Origin: Phytophthora sp. 'mugwort'
Lineage: Eukaryota > Oomycota > Peronosporomycetes > Peronosporales > Peronosporaceae
DNA: 64,000 bases
Direction: 5' to 3'
Assembly: GCA_033558025.1 (NCBI GenBank)
Contig: JAUCEF010000018.1
Coordinates: forward strand, 1,054,001 to 1,118,000
Shown: one piece after another, positions 32,405 to 43,700 of the stretch
Layout: every line of letters begins with the position of its first letter
Position numbering within the stretch: position 1 is the stretch's first letter
Position numbers and translations under genes: made by a program
Notes under the pieces: generated by a model
What the model was told of the DNA's origin: nothing
Seen by the model: the letters and a program-made list of their open reading frames with translations, nothing else
Databases searched by the model: none

Positions 32405-34221
32405 TCAGGCTCAGCAGCAGCACTATGACGCATCCGGTGGGTACGGGGACTATGCACAGAGCAGCGGCCAGCACCCGCAGCAACAGATGGAGCACCACGG
32501 CTACGACAAGAGCGGCGGCAGCACGCAGCCCGGCAAGCTCTTCGTCGGCGGTGTGTCGTGGGAGACCACGGAGGAAACGCTGCGCGAGCACTTTGGCAAA
32601 TACGGTGCGCTGACGGATGCTGCGCTGATGAAGGACAAGTACACGGGCCAGCCGCGGGGTTTTGGCTTCGTGACGTTCGCGGACGCAACAGGTAAGAGAG
32701 ACACACACGCTACAGAATGTTTTGTGTTTCTTTTCCTCGTATTGACAAGGGTTTTAAACACTATTAATGTTGCAGCAATTGACCGCGTGCTGGACGAGAC
32801 GCACACGTTGGACGGCCGGTCGGTGGAGGTGAAGCGCGCGATCCCAAGGGAGCGGACGGCGCCGGGCTCGAGGTTAGTACCATCATCACCCGTCGCGCGG
32901 GGGAAAGACGCCCGGCTGCTGCTGTACATTATTATGTATCAATTTATTGGAGAGAGGAAAGCAAAAGGAGACAGACAGAGAGAAGGGCAGGAAGGCAGGA
33001 GAGAGAGACAGAGAGAGAAGAGAGAGACAGTGAGCAAGAAGCAAAGCAAGGAGAAGGACGAGAAGAAGAAGAGATACCCCCTACTCAACACGATCGAATG
33101 GCGTTTGCCCGCCATCTTCTGGCCCCTCACGCGCGATCCTCGCTCTCTCCGTCCAGCCCTTCTCCATCCACTCCTGTGGAGGGGCTTTGGCGAAGAATTG
33201 GAATAGCAGCAGCAGTAGCAAGCGAGCGACATTTGATCCGTATCGTGGCCTAGACTAACCTGTAGACTGCCTGTCTGATGCAATGTAGCGACTTCCGCGG
33301 TGGACGCGGCGGATACAGCAGCGGCGGTTTCCCGGAGCAGAAGAAAATTTTCGTCGGCGGCCTCGGCCCCACTGTGACGGAACAGGATTTCCGTCACTAC
33401 TTCGAGGGATTTGGCAAGATCACAGACGCCGTGGTGATGATTGACCGTGATACGCAGCGCTCGCGCGGATTTGGCTTTATCACCTTCGAGGACGAGGTGC
33501 GTGAGGATGAAAATACTCTCAAGCCTGCGCAGCGTGCTCACACTTTTGCTTGTTTTTGTCTCCCTGTGTTTAGTCATCGGTGGCTGAAGTGATTAGCAAG
33601 AGCCATGAAATTCATGGGAAGACCATCGAGATTAAGCGTGCTGAGCCCAAAGAAGCCCGTGGTGGCGGTGGTGGTAGCTACGGTGGTGGCCGCGGAGGTC
33701 GCAGCGGCGGCTGGCGAGGTGGAGGCCGTGGAAGCAGCGCCGGTAACTATGGCGGTGGCTATGGCGGTGGCTATGGCGGAGGCTACGGCGGTGGCTATGG
33801 CGGCGGCTACGGTGGTGGTTATGGCGGTGGCTATGGTGCCGCTGCTGCTTATGGCGCTGGTGGCTATGGAGGTTACCCACAGTCGTACGCTAGCTACGGT
33901 TATGGCGGCTACGGTGGAGGCCGCGGCTATGGTGGTTACGCGGGCTACGGCGGATACGGTGGCTACGGTGCTGGAGCTGGCGGTGCTGGCGCTGGTGTTG
34001 CTGGTGGCGACGGTGCCGGCCGTGAAGGTGGTGCGGGTGGGGAGGAAGGAGGATACAGTGAAGAGGGACCTCAGCAGGGCGGCCAGGGGGACCAAGGCGG
34101 ACAGGGAGGTGCCGCTGCTGCTGCTGGGTATGGTTATGGTGGCAGCTACCGCCAGGGAGGAGGCTCTGGTGGTGCTCAGGGCGGTTCTGGCGGACGATCG
34201 GATCGGTACCGCCCGTACTAA
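32175..34221 (+). CDS. hnRNP/Musashi-like protein with two RRMs and a Gly-rich tail
   Basis: Four exons (32175-32691, 32776-32872, 33289-33496, 33574-34221) join to 489 residues. A poly-Gln tract built from CAG/CAA codons (about 32341-32430) precedes RRM1 (GKLFVGGVSWETTEETLREH, RGFGFVTFAD). RRM2 has KKIFVGGLGPTVTEQDFRHY and RGFGFITFED. The tail is an RGG/GYGGG repeat of about 190 residues ending RYRPY. This is the build of nuclear mRNA-binding hnRNP A/B and Musashi proteins, and poly-Q plus Gly/Tyr-rich ends favour condensate formation. Intron 2 is 416 bp and purine-rich, unlike the other introns of 77-84 bp. Confidence 0.9.
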
Positions 34222-34478
34222 GCATCCACGCAACGAGAAAGCGAAGGCAGGGAACCGATTCACGCTCTGCGAAATGGGCCCCATACACAACCTAGCACCC
34301 TTTGTCCACATACCTGCTGTGGTGTGCTTGTCGTCTCGCTTCAGATGCACCAGCCTCTCGGCTTCGCCTCTCCAGCTCGTACCTGTTGCTATCAAATCAA
34401 TCAGTTTTTCACCCTGGTGTCCTTTAATATTTATGATGCTTGCTGCCGGTCCGGGATGTTTTGAGGGACGTTCCGAGC

Positions 34479-36557
34479 TCAGGCGCCACTTGCTATCCAC
34501 CTGATGAGCCGTAATTCGTGCAGCGAAAGCGTCGTGACTGCAAGGTCTGCCATCGCTCGCGTCAACTGGACTCTTTGCTTCGCTTCAGAAGTGATGGCAT
34601 CATCAGAATCCGAATCGAGGAGCTTGAAGCGAGATTCCAATATATCCACGAGCTCTTTCCGACCATTGACTGATATAAGAGCTTCTGATACTGGAGATTG
34701 ATGCTTGAGTTGCTGGAGAATGTCCGAAAAGTTTTCCATGTGAGGGCCCATCAGCACGTGGCAACTGTTAAAAACAACGCAAAAAGAGTCAAATAAACTA
34801 AATAGGAATTATTTTGCAACAACTCAACGCGAGAGTTAACACGTACCCTGCTCGCAAAGGTTCCACTGGATTGTGCCCCCCGCGCTTGACGAAGGAACCT
34901 AAAGGAAAACAGTTTTCAGTGAGAAGGGATCGTTAAGTATCGAGTCAACGTCCAAGTCTCACCACCAATCACTGCAGTCGAAACGGTATCGTAAACCAAG
35001 TTTGTTTCACCCTAGAAAGACAAAAACGAAGTCAACGTTTCCTGCCAAAAACGAGCGAAATCCTCACCAAGTCCACCCATTTACCATCGTGTCAATAATG
35101 AAAAGGTTTACAGCGCTTGTTGGTAAGCCATCACGGGACCATAAACCGACTGAAAACCCGGGAAACTGCAAAAAATAGGTATTAACGCAAAAGCAGCTAA
35201 ATAAACAAGAGGGGGACATGCAAGAATTTACCTGTCGATGGATTTGTTTCACAATGGTAACTGTCCGGGTTGGGTGGCGCGGAATGATCATCGTTAGTAG
35301 CTGTTGATCAGGCCGGAGACGCTTGGTCACTTCTGTGTGTACTTGAGCCATCATCACCTCTTCGCCCTCGTGTGTGCTAGCCGCAACCCACGTGGGTCGA
35401 GGCCCAATGGCGCGTCGCAATTTGGAAGCTTCGGTCTCGTTGCCGATCAGACGCGGAGATGCTATAACATAGTAATATCAAGTATCAGTCATGATTTACC
35501 TTACTCGCCTTCGATAGAAATCGTACCGAGCTTTAAATTTAACGCGATGTGGGCATTTCGTGCACCGAGGTATTCAAAACGTTTTCGGTTCTACAGGTCA
35601 AGTGCAAGCTCAAGTCAGAATACGACCGGTATCAAGCTGTTACGTGTGCTTACCTGTTCGTCCTGGCAAAGTACCAATGAGAACAATGCCACTACGCTCT
35701 TTGATACCGCATGAAGACCTGGCAGTTGCCACAAGCGGAACGATTGAGCTGACATTCGACCATTTAGCAGGCCAATGCGGACGCCTCTCCGCGCAGCTTC
35801 AGTGATTAACGTTGGCCAAATCTCGGACTCGATCCAGATCCCTATACTGCCAACCACCACGATAAAACGCCTTTTGTGAGACAAAAGATGCTCCAGCACT
35901 GTCTAGAACCCAACTAAACGGATCATACTCTGGTTGCCAGGCATCGTAAAATCGCTGTACGCAAGGCGCATGGTCAAGTGGAGCTAGAACGCACACGGCA
36001 TCGTCATTCTATTACCCATTCCAGCAAACAAAATGAACGTCAACGTTAACTCCAGCGTGAAGAAACAATCACTGACACACGCACCTCCTTCAACCGTTCT
36101 GTAACAACTTGGCGTGCTGCAGTCGTGGTCGTCGATAGAACCACCCGCACCTTCCTCTTCTCCCTACCGGTCGAAGATGCCAACGCTTGGTCCAGTTTGT
36201 GGCTCAGTGCCAATTCCACGAGTGGAAGAGCAGACAAACACTCCCCCACGGAGGCGCCATGGATCCACAGCGTGAAACATTCATCCTTATAACCTGTACT
36301 TCCCTGGCTATTAAGCCAATAGGCTGAAACAGCGGGATGCAACAGGAGATAAATACATCAAGCGTCAGTGTCGCTGGCCATCCACAAAAATCGGATACCG
36401 TAGCTCCACCTGGTGGTCCACTGCGTCCGAAGCGCTCAGCGGTGAGAGCGCTTGGCACCAACCGACGCGAGTCCTTTCGCCGCACGTACCAGGACACGAG
36501 CGGCATGGAAACCTCCCACAAGCCACGATACACGGCGAGCAGCGTGTCGCCGACCAT
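34479..36557 (-). CDS. KDTA: 3-deoxy-D-manno-octulosonate (Kdo) transferase homologue, multi-exon
   Basis: From ATG 36557 ([20 protein letters not shown]) the minus strand gives ordered pieces of the WaaA/KdtA family: [138 protein letters not shown] and [16 protein letters not shown]. The first exon is 36410-36557, and at least seven more short exons follow with introns of about 60-90 bp; not all junctions were fixed. In bacteria this GT30 enzyme adds Kdo to lipid A; plants keep a mitochondrial homologue. The role here is unknown. The stop at 34479 lies 258 bp from the convergent hnRNP gene. Confidence 0.85.
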
Positions 36558-37562
36558 GGTCTGAGAGACCTTCGATTTCGGACAATTAATTAAAATTACC
36601 ATCCATTTCAGGCGTGAAAATGTACGAAATGAAAAAGTCTAAATTGGATTCTGCGCATCTGGTATTGTTTCGTAGATTTACATATTACTCCAGCTTCACT
36701 GAAATGCCTGCCCAGCACTTCTGAGCTGTCAAGTCAGGAGACCCATTCCTTTCCACGTGCCTGTTTCAGCTTCTAAAGTTTCAGCTGCCGATCACGAACC
36801 GGAAGTGGATGCATCTGGCAAGCATTATCGTACTCAACACGCCTGGCTCCTCAACTTGTGGGACCAATCTTCTACATAGATATCCCTACCAATAACTCCA
36901 GACGCCTCTAGTGCTGCCGGCGCTGGGTTCTGACACGGTCAGTTGAAGCCATGCCTACATAAGCTACATATACGTTTCACTTATCGAATAACTTTCGGGC
37001 CGCAAGGCAACATACTAACCAAACATTATCGCTTCTTTCTTTATCCAGATAAAGCACAAGTCCGCGAATGCTTCCTGTTAATGGAACACTATAATGAGAT
37101 TGATGGTATCCATCCATGCTTCCGCTGACTGAACGAAGAAGATGATCGCTCGCAAAGTGGCACTGGAACACATGCGACGCAATAAAAACTTAGCCCAGTC
37201 GATGAAACGAACCAGTGGCAGTCGACAAATCTAGCTAAGCTACCACTGAAGAGAGGCTGCAAAGGCCGCCTACGTTCTCCCGGAGCTGTATTTTGGGTAT
37301 ATTTCGATGCGTGTTCTCATTGTCCTGACGATGGTTTTGATGCAGAGGCGAAGCTGGCCAAGAAGGAACAAGTCCCAGTCAATCGCAACTCATTCGCGTT
37401 CGCTCATGGAAGCACGACAAGGAGCTGAGCGCGAAATTCAAGCAGCAGCGCACCAACGTTGCCCCACACGCAGTCCAGGCATCAAGACAGTATGATAAAA
37501 ACTGATCGACTGATTGCAATGCAAACACATACCGATATATCCCTCTTCTAGCCCCAGAGTCT
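36558..37562. other. Intergenic, with a coding-like scrap near 37345-37495
   Basis: No whole gene is seen. On the plus strand, 37350-37420 reads AKLAKKEQVPVNRNSFAFAH and, after a one-base shift, 37400-37503 reads KHDKELSAKFKQQRTNVAPH and continues to a stop. Two coding-like runs in different frames suggest the end of a broken gene. The rest shows no motif I recognise. Confidence 0.3.
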
Positions 37563-37976
37563 CTACTTCTTGGAAGCTTTCTTTTTCTTGGGTTTCTTCT
37601 TCTTAGCCACTTGGTTCGCAGGCTTCGGCGCGTCTGCGGGCTTCAAGGTGGGAGATAGCGGCGTCATTGACGCTGGCAGCGCCTTCATGGGCCCCAACAC
37701 CTCCTGCATTACGAAGCGCAACAGCCTCGTCACTCGGAACAGGTTAGTCGTGTCCGTTGTGGTGTACTTGACCGCCTCATTTCGTCCGCCGGCGCTGCAA
37801 GGTGACGCGGGCGTGGGCTTGGCCGAGTGGTGCGTCACCCGCGCCGCCACCTTCACGTCCTTCTTAGCCGTCACACGCGTCTTAAGGAAGAAGCGGGAGT
37901 TCTGTGGATCCCCCACGAACGCCAGCTTGGTCTGCTCCTCGAAGTGCTCCCAGCTCACATTCCCATTGCCCGCCAT
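37563..37976 (-). CDS. SRP9: SRP9-like signal recognition particle protein
   Basis: An intronless frame of 137 codons begins MAGNGNVSWEHFEEQTKLAF and continues VGDPQNSRFFLKTRVTAKKD, the pattern of SRP9 (W-eeF, then dP, then R-vlKxR). The second conserved part is AVKYTTTDTTNLFRVTRLLR. The C-terminus ends in a Lys-rich tail (AKKKKPKKKKASKK), as seen in fungal SRP21-type and some protist forms. SRP9 pairs with SRP14 on the Alu domain of SRP RNA and slows translation. Similarity is limited to about 80 residues, so SRP14 or an unrelated basic protein cannot be excluded. Confidence 0.62.
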   Translation of the reverse strand: MAGNGNVSWEHFEEQTKLAFVGDPQNSRFFLKTRVTAKKDVKVAARVTHHSAKPTPASPCSAGGRNEAVKYTTTDTTNLFRVTRLLRFVMQEVLGPMKALPASMTPLSPTLKPADAPKPANQVAKKKKPKKKKASKK

Positions 37977-38333
37977 CGCCTCCGCTTTGTATCTATCTTA
38001 GGGGGCGCGATCGTAATTGGATGTGAACTGGACAGCTACGGAGACTTGTGATTGGCGGATACTTAAAGCGACTATTTTTAGCTGGTCGTAGCTTCAACTT
38101 TGGCCCGGAAGACCGAAAGGTGATGGAGGTGCAGGAACAAGGTAAGGAGCTTGACAGGCAGTGTATTCTCTGCGTATAGGCTCATTGAACACGGTGAAGT
38201 ATACGCAGGGGCGTGCGACGAGGTGTTTGCGTTCAAGCAGCTTTTACAGGTCCGTATTCGTGGCTAGGATGACTGGAGGTGTGGGAGGCATCTCTCACGC
38301 TTCCGAGGTGTGTATTATGTATGACTGCAGAGG

Positions 38334-40353
38334 ATGCTGCTTGTCGATCAAGATGAAGATATGGGGCATTCGCTACCGGCAGTTCGGAATGACAAGCGGC
38401 TACAGCTGATGGGAATCTCGAAGTCTGACACTGCTGGATGCTCGGCGTACGACCTGGATGATGAGCGACCTGCTTCAGTTTTGCCACTGGAAATACTCTC
38501 GCAACAGCTGCAGCAGGAGCAACACATTTTCTATCCTAATTATGATTGCCAAGAGGAACCCGACGTTGAGGTGAGTTTGAATCGTACTGATACTGAGAAG
38601 CTAATGGACGATGATCAATACCTAGTGGAAGAAGATAAACCACGACAAGAAGGCTATTTCTCTCGTTCATACGTGAACACAACGTCTACAAAGCTTTCAA
38701 GGAGAAGTGGCACCTTTGAGTCCGATTTGCAAACGCGCATGAAGCACGTTTCGCTGAAGAATGAACAGAAGGAGGAGAAAATACGCCAGTCTCTGAGAAT
38801 TGAAAAAGAACCGGACGTCATTCCAATGCCACGCATTAACCGGGTACTTCTAATGACTTTATGTGCGATGAATTGAGCCCTCATCTCTAACAATGAACTT
38901 GATGTGGTTTGTGCCTCTAACAGAGATCGAAGTGTATCCCGCGAAACGTATCGCACCTGATGGCATGGAATCACGAAAAGGAATGCAAGCTTGCCCGCAT
39001 GCGAGACGCCGAGACCGCTAAACAAAACGCATTTTGTGTAGGGAAACCTTCTATCAGTAAGCGATCTGTCTCGATCTTCTCGAAAAGACAAGATGACGTT
39101 GCACTATGTAAAGTGGAAGATCGACTACACTTGCTTGGCCTCATCTACCAGTATCAGCAAGAAGAGCGCACGCGAGCGGAAAAGAGGCAAGCAAGCTCGA
39201 GTATACAACCTCGTTTGGCACCTCATTCGGCAAATGCTCAGCGCCGGATGCGCTTTTCAGTACACGAGCGTCTGTTCCAGTTGTCGAAGAGAAACTTGGC
39301 CACAACAAATAACAGCAGTAAAGAGCATTACTACCCAAAAAATAATGCAGCTCGGCGAAAGCGAGAGCGAAACGCAAATAGCAAGAGCTTTGAAGACACT
39401 GCACAACGACTCCACGCTTTAGATCGGCATTATAAGCAGAAGCAGCAATTGCTGAGTGAAGAACGGAAGCGATACTTTGACAACTTACGGGTAAGGCTTA
39501 ATGAGGCTGCTTTGACTTAGATTACAATTTCTAACCAGGTGTGCGTCTTGGCTCTATGACCACTCACCACGCTTCACAGTTAACCCCAAAGATGAGCGCT
39601 CGAAGTCGCAAGCTTGCAGCGAAGAGGAAGAAATCTTCTGCACCGAAGAGCCCTATACGATGTGGCTGCTGCGGTGGGAAGGAAGATCAAGAGGGGAAAT
39701 GCGGTTGCACAATTGAGTCGCGGGTGAATCAAAAGAATGCTGCTGAGATTTATGAGCGGCAGCTGAAGTGGAAAAACGCCAACGAGGCTCGACATTGCCA
39801 GCAAAAGCAGCTTCAAGAGGCTTTGTCGATGGCTGAGTGTACTTTTCGGAACCCGTTTTACCAGACGGCGTGGAACACCCTCGACGGTCAAGTGAGCAGG
39901 TCAAACGAAAAAGGCACTGCACAGACCAGTGCAGCCTTCTTCAAGCGATGTATGGTGTGGGCCGAAAAGCGCGATCAGCAAGTAGCCCAAGAGAAAATAG
40001 CATTCCAGGAGCAGCAACTGGAAGAGTGCACCTTCAAGCCTCGTGTCATTGCTCGAACACCAAAATACTTGACTGCCAAGCGCAAAGACTCGAACCAGCA
40101 GGACAAGGTTGCTCCTTTAACGAGCCGATTGGTCAGCCTTGCACCTTACCTCGACTGCCCGACAACGTCATCGCCCGAGCGACGCCATCTCTCCACCGAG
40201 GAACTGATTACTCAATTATACAGTGCGTTGGACCTCCAGGTGCTTGCGGGCGAGCTGTCTTCCGAGCACAATTCCATCGGCTCGAACGCCGATGGCACGC
40301 ACGGCCTTCCAAAGTACACCTTCACGGACCTGGGCGAGTTTGCAGGGCGGTAG
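38334..40353 (+). CDS. Protein with ECTF motifs, possibly axonemal
   Basis: Three exons (38334-38843, 38924-39490, 39580-40353) join in phase to at least 616 residues. The true start is unresolved: an ATG at 38123 heads a short frame that I could not splice in. The last exon contains a CGCCGG..CGC cysteine cluster and two copies of the x-E-C-T-F-x-P/N motif (AECTFRNPF, EECTFKPRV). Such ECTFxP motifs are frequent in flagellum-associated proteins of protists. The middle exon is basic and rich in short helices (LHALDRHYKQKQQLLSEERK). No enzyme domain is visible. A flagellar role is an inference from the motif and the zoosporic setting. Confidence 0.7.
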
Positions 40354-40748
40354 ACCGTGATGAAGGCTAGAAATTTTAATGCAGCCTCATATACTACATA
40401 CGAACAGCCCTGCTTGCCTCCGTCTTGCAATATCTTCTATTCGTTATGCCGAAAGAAGATCCGGATACAACGCAATATTTATCCGGACAGCACAATTACG
40501 ACCAATGATCCATTGTACGATTGCATCTTTTTCTCCAATGGCAGTGTACCAAGAAACTCCCCCCCTTTGCCGCCCGCTCTCCCCAGTCCTTTCACTTGCA
40601 AACTCTCCGCTTGGTGGTGAAAGGCTGGCAGTGGAGCGAGTGCAGAGTGTTGGTCAGTGAAAACTTGCCCCGTCGAAGCCTTTCTTGGCCCCTCTAGGCC
40701 CGAAGCATCTGAGAGCAGAGCAAAGCAGAGCGCGACTGACAGGAAGCC

Positions 40749-43700
40749 ATGGCTTCGACGCAGTTCTCGTACTCGAGCGCGCGCCTGCGCCGCGTCAAGT
40801 ACCTGCAGTTCGGTGTGTTCAGCCCCGAGGAAACCCGCGCCATGTCTGTGACCAAGCAGACCAAGGTCAACGATCGCATCATCCCCGACGGCATATCGCG
40901 TCCAGAAACTTATTTAAATGGGCATCCCGTCATCGGCGGCATCGGAGACCCGCGCATGGGCACGTGTGACTTCCGCGCGCGCTGCAAGACTTGCGATTGT
41001 ACGTGGCGGATACTAAAGCCAAGACAGACTGCAGGGGTCCGCTCCCCTCGTCTGTGGGGGGCATACGTACCTTAAGTATACAGTGCTAATGCTGTCTGTT
41101 GTTTCTGGTAGGCACGTACAGCGGAAGCGGCGGCAAGGTGAACGACTGTCCCGGCCACTTTGGCCACATCGAGCTGGCCCGCCCCATGTACCACATGGGC
41201 TTCATTAAAGAAGTGCTTAAGATCTTGCGCTCTGTGTGCTTCCACTGCTCCAAGGTGCTGAGCGACGAGCGGGACCACCGCTTCCGGTCGGCCATGAAGA
41301 TCAAGAACGGCAAACGCCGACTGAAGGCCGTGTACGAGATTTGCAGCAACAAAAGCATGTGCGAGTACGGTGAGGAGGCCGACATGGAGAAGATGCGTGA
41401 GGATCTTAACATCGGTCTGCAGGGCGGACTGGATGACAAGTCCAAGCCCAAGGAAGGTGGTCACGGAGGCTGTGGTGGTCTTCAACCCAAGTACCGCAAA
41501 CAGGGCATTAAACTGCTGGTGGAGTTCCCTGAGCAGATGGAGGACGTGCCCGGATCAGGCGATCGCAAACAGAACCTGCCGGCTGCAAAGGTGCTGTCGA
41601 TTTTCAAGAATATCTCCGATGAGGACTGCTACTCGCTCGGATTGGACCCGCGTTGGGCGCGTCCTGACTGGCTCATCATGACCCTCATGCCGGTGCCGCC
41701 TCCGCACGTCCGCCCTTCCGTGGCTATTGACGGTATGGCGCGTGGTGAAGATGACCTTACGCACAACTTAGCCTCTATCGTGAAGGCGAACTTGGCGCTG
41801 CTGAATTGCGTTCGCAAAGGTGAACCTTCGCATATCATTGAGCAGTTTGAGCAACTGTTGCAGTTCCATTTGGCGACCTTCCTTAACAACGAGCAGCCTG
41901 GTCTCCCGCAAGCTCAGCAGCGATCTGGAAAACCGCTGAAGACGCTGCGACAGCGTCTGCGTGGTAAGGAAGGTCGTATCCGTGGTAACCTGATGGGTAA
42001 GCGTGTGGATTTCTCTGCGCGTACGGTCATTACCGCTGACCCTAACATTGAAATTGATCAAGTCGGCGTCCCTCGGTCTATCGCGATGAACCTCACTGTA
42101 CCGGAACGTGTGACTCCGTTCAACATGAACTACATGCATCAGCTGATTGCGAACGGCCCTCTTGAGCATCCTGGTGCGAAGTACATCATCCGTGAAGACG
42201 GCAACCGTATTGATTTGCGTTATATCAAGAACAAGTCGGACCTTGCACTGAAATGCGGATGGATTGTGGAGCGCCATCTTCGTGACGATGACTTGGTGCT
42301 ATTTAACCGTCAGCCTTCGTTGCACAAAATGTCCATTATGTCGCATCGCGTGAAGGTATTTGACTGGTCGACCTTCCGTCTCAACCTGTCGGTGACGTCC
42401 CCATACAATGCCGATTTCGATGGTGACGAAATGAACTTGCACGTGCCACAGTCAATGACGGCTCGTGCTGATGCACAAGAACTGATGATGGTGCACAAGG
42501 TGGTTATCACCCCGCAGAGCAACCGTCCCGTAATGGGTATTGTGCAGGATTCTCTACTGGGTGCGCAGAAGTTTACTAAGCGAGACATCTTCGTTAACAA
42601 GGATTGGGTCATGAACATGCTGATGTGGGTTTCCAACTGGGATGGCAAGGTCCCGACGCCAGCCATTTTGGTGCCGAAGAAGGGAGAACTGGGCAAGTAC
42701 ACGCCGATCTGGACAGGAAAACAGCTTTTCTCCACGATCATCCCTGCGATTAACTTCACTGGATTCTCCTCCACGCACAAGAGTAGTGAAAAGTTCTCGG
42801 ACCTGGCTCCAATCGATTCTCGCGTGATTATTCAGCAGGGTGAGCTGCTGGCTGGTATTATTGACAAGAAGATCATTGGTTCGTCGGCTGGTGGTTTGAT
42901 TCATATTACGATGCTTGAGAAGGGTCCCGATGAAACGAAGCGTCTCCTGGGTGCTATCCAACAGCTGGTCAACAGCTGGTTGGTTGGGCGCAGTTTCACT
43001 GTCGGTGTGAGTGACACGATTGCCGATGTGTCGACGCTGAAGACAATTGTGGATATCATTACACAAGCCAAGGTGCAAGTGCACGATTTGGTTGTGCGTG
43101 GACAAAAGGGAAAGCTGGAGACTCAGCCTGGTCGAACCATGGTCGAATCGTTCGAAGGTCTGGTCAATATTGTGTTAAACACTGCTCGTGATCAGGCTGG
43201 TCGCGAGGCGCAGGGCAGTCTGGATGAGACAAACAACATTAAGGCTACGGTGACGTCTGGCTCTAAGGGTTCTTTCATTAATATCTCGCAGATTATTGCT
43301 TGTGTGGGTCAGCAAAATGTTGAAGGAAAGCGTATCCCGTACGGGTTCAACCATCGCACGCTTCCGCATTACGGCAAGGATGATCTGGGTCCCGAGAGTC
43401 GTGGCTTTGTGGAAAACTCGTACCTGAAGGGTTTGACGCCGCAAGAGTTCTTCTTCCACGCTATGGGTGGTCGTGAAGGTCTGATTGATACTGCCGTGAA
43501 GACGGCCGAAACTGGTTACATTCAGCGCCGACTAGTGAAGGCAATGGAGTCGGTTATGACTCGGTACGATGGCACAGTCCGTAACGCTCAAGGCGAAATT
43601 ATTCAGTTCTTGTACGGTGAGGACGGTATGGATGCCGTTTGGGTCGAGAAGCAACGATTCGAGTCGCACAAGTTGAACAAAGTGCAGTTTGAGAAGAAGT

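Noticed and set aside
32026..32706. 226-codon minus-strand frame opposite the poly-Q region
   Set aside because: Antisense of CAG-rich coding sequence; the translation is an Arg/Ala/Cys-rich artefact.
33574..34500. Long minus-strand and second plus-strand frames over the Gly-rich tail
   Set aside because: They arise from GGC/GGT-rich repeats of the hnRNP tail. No motif, no start context; low-complexity translations.
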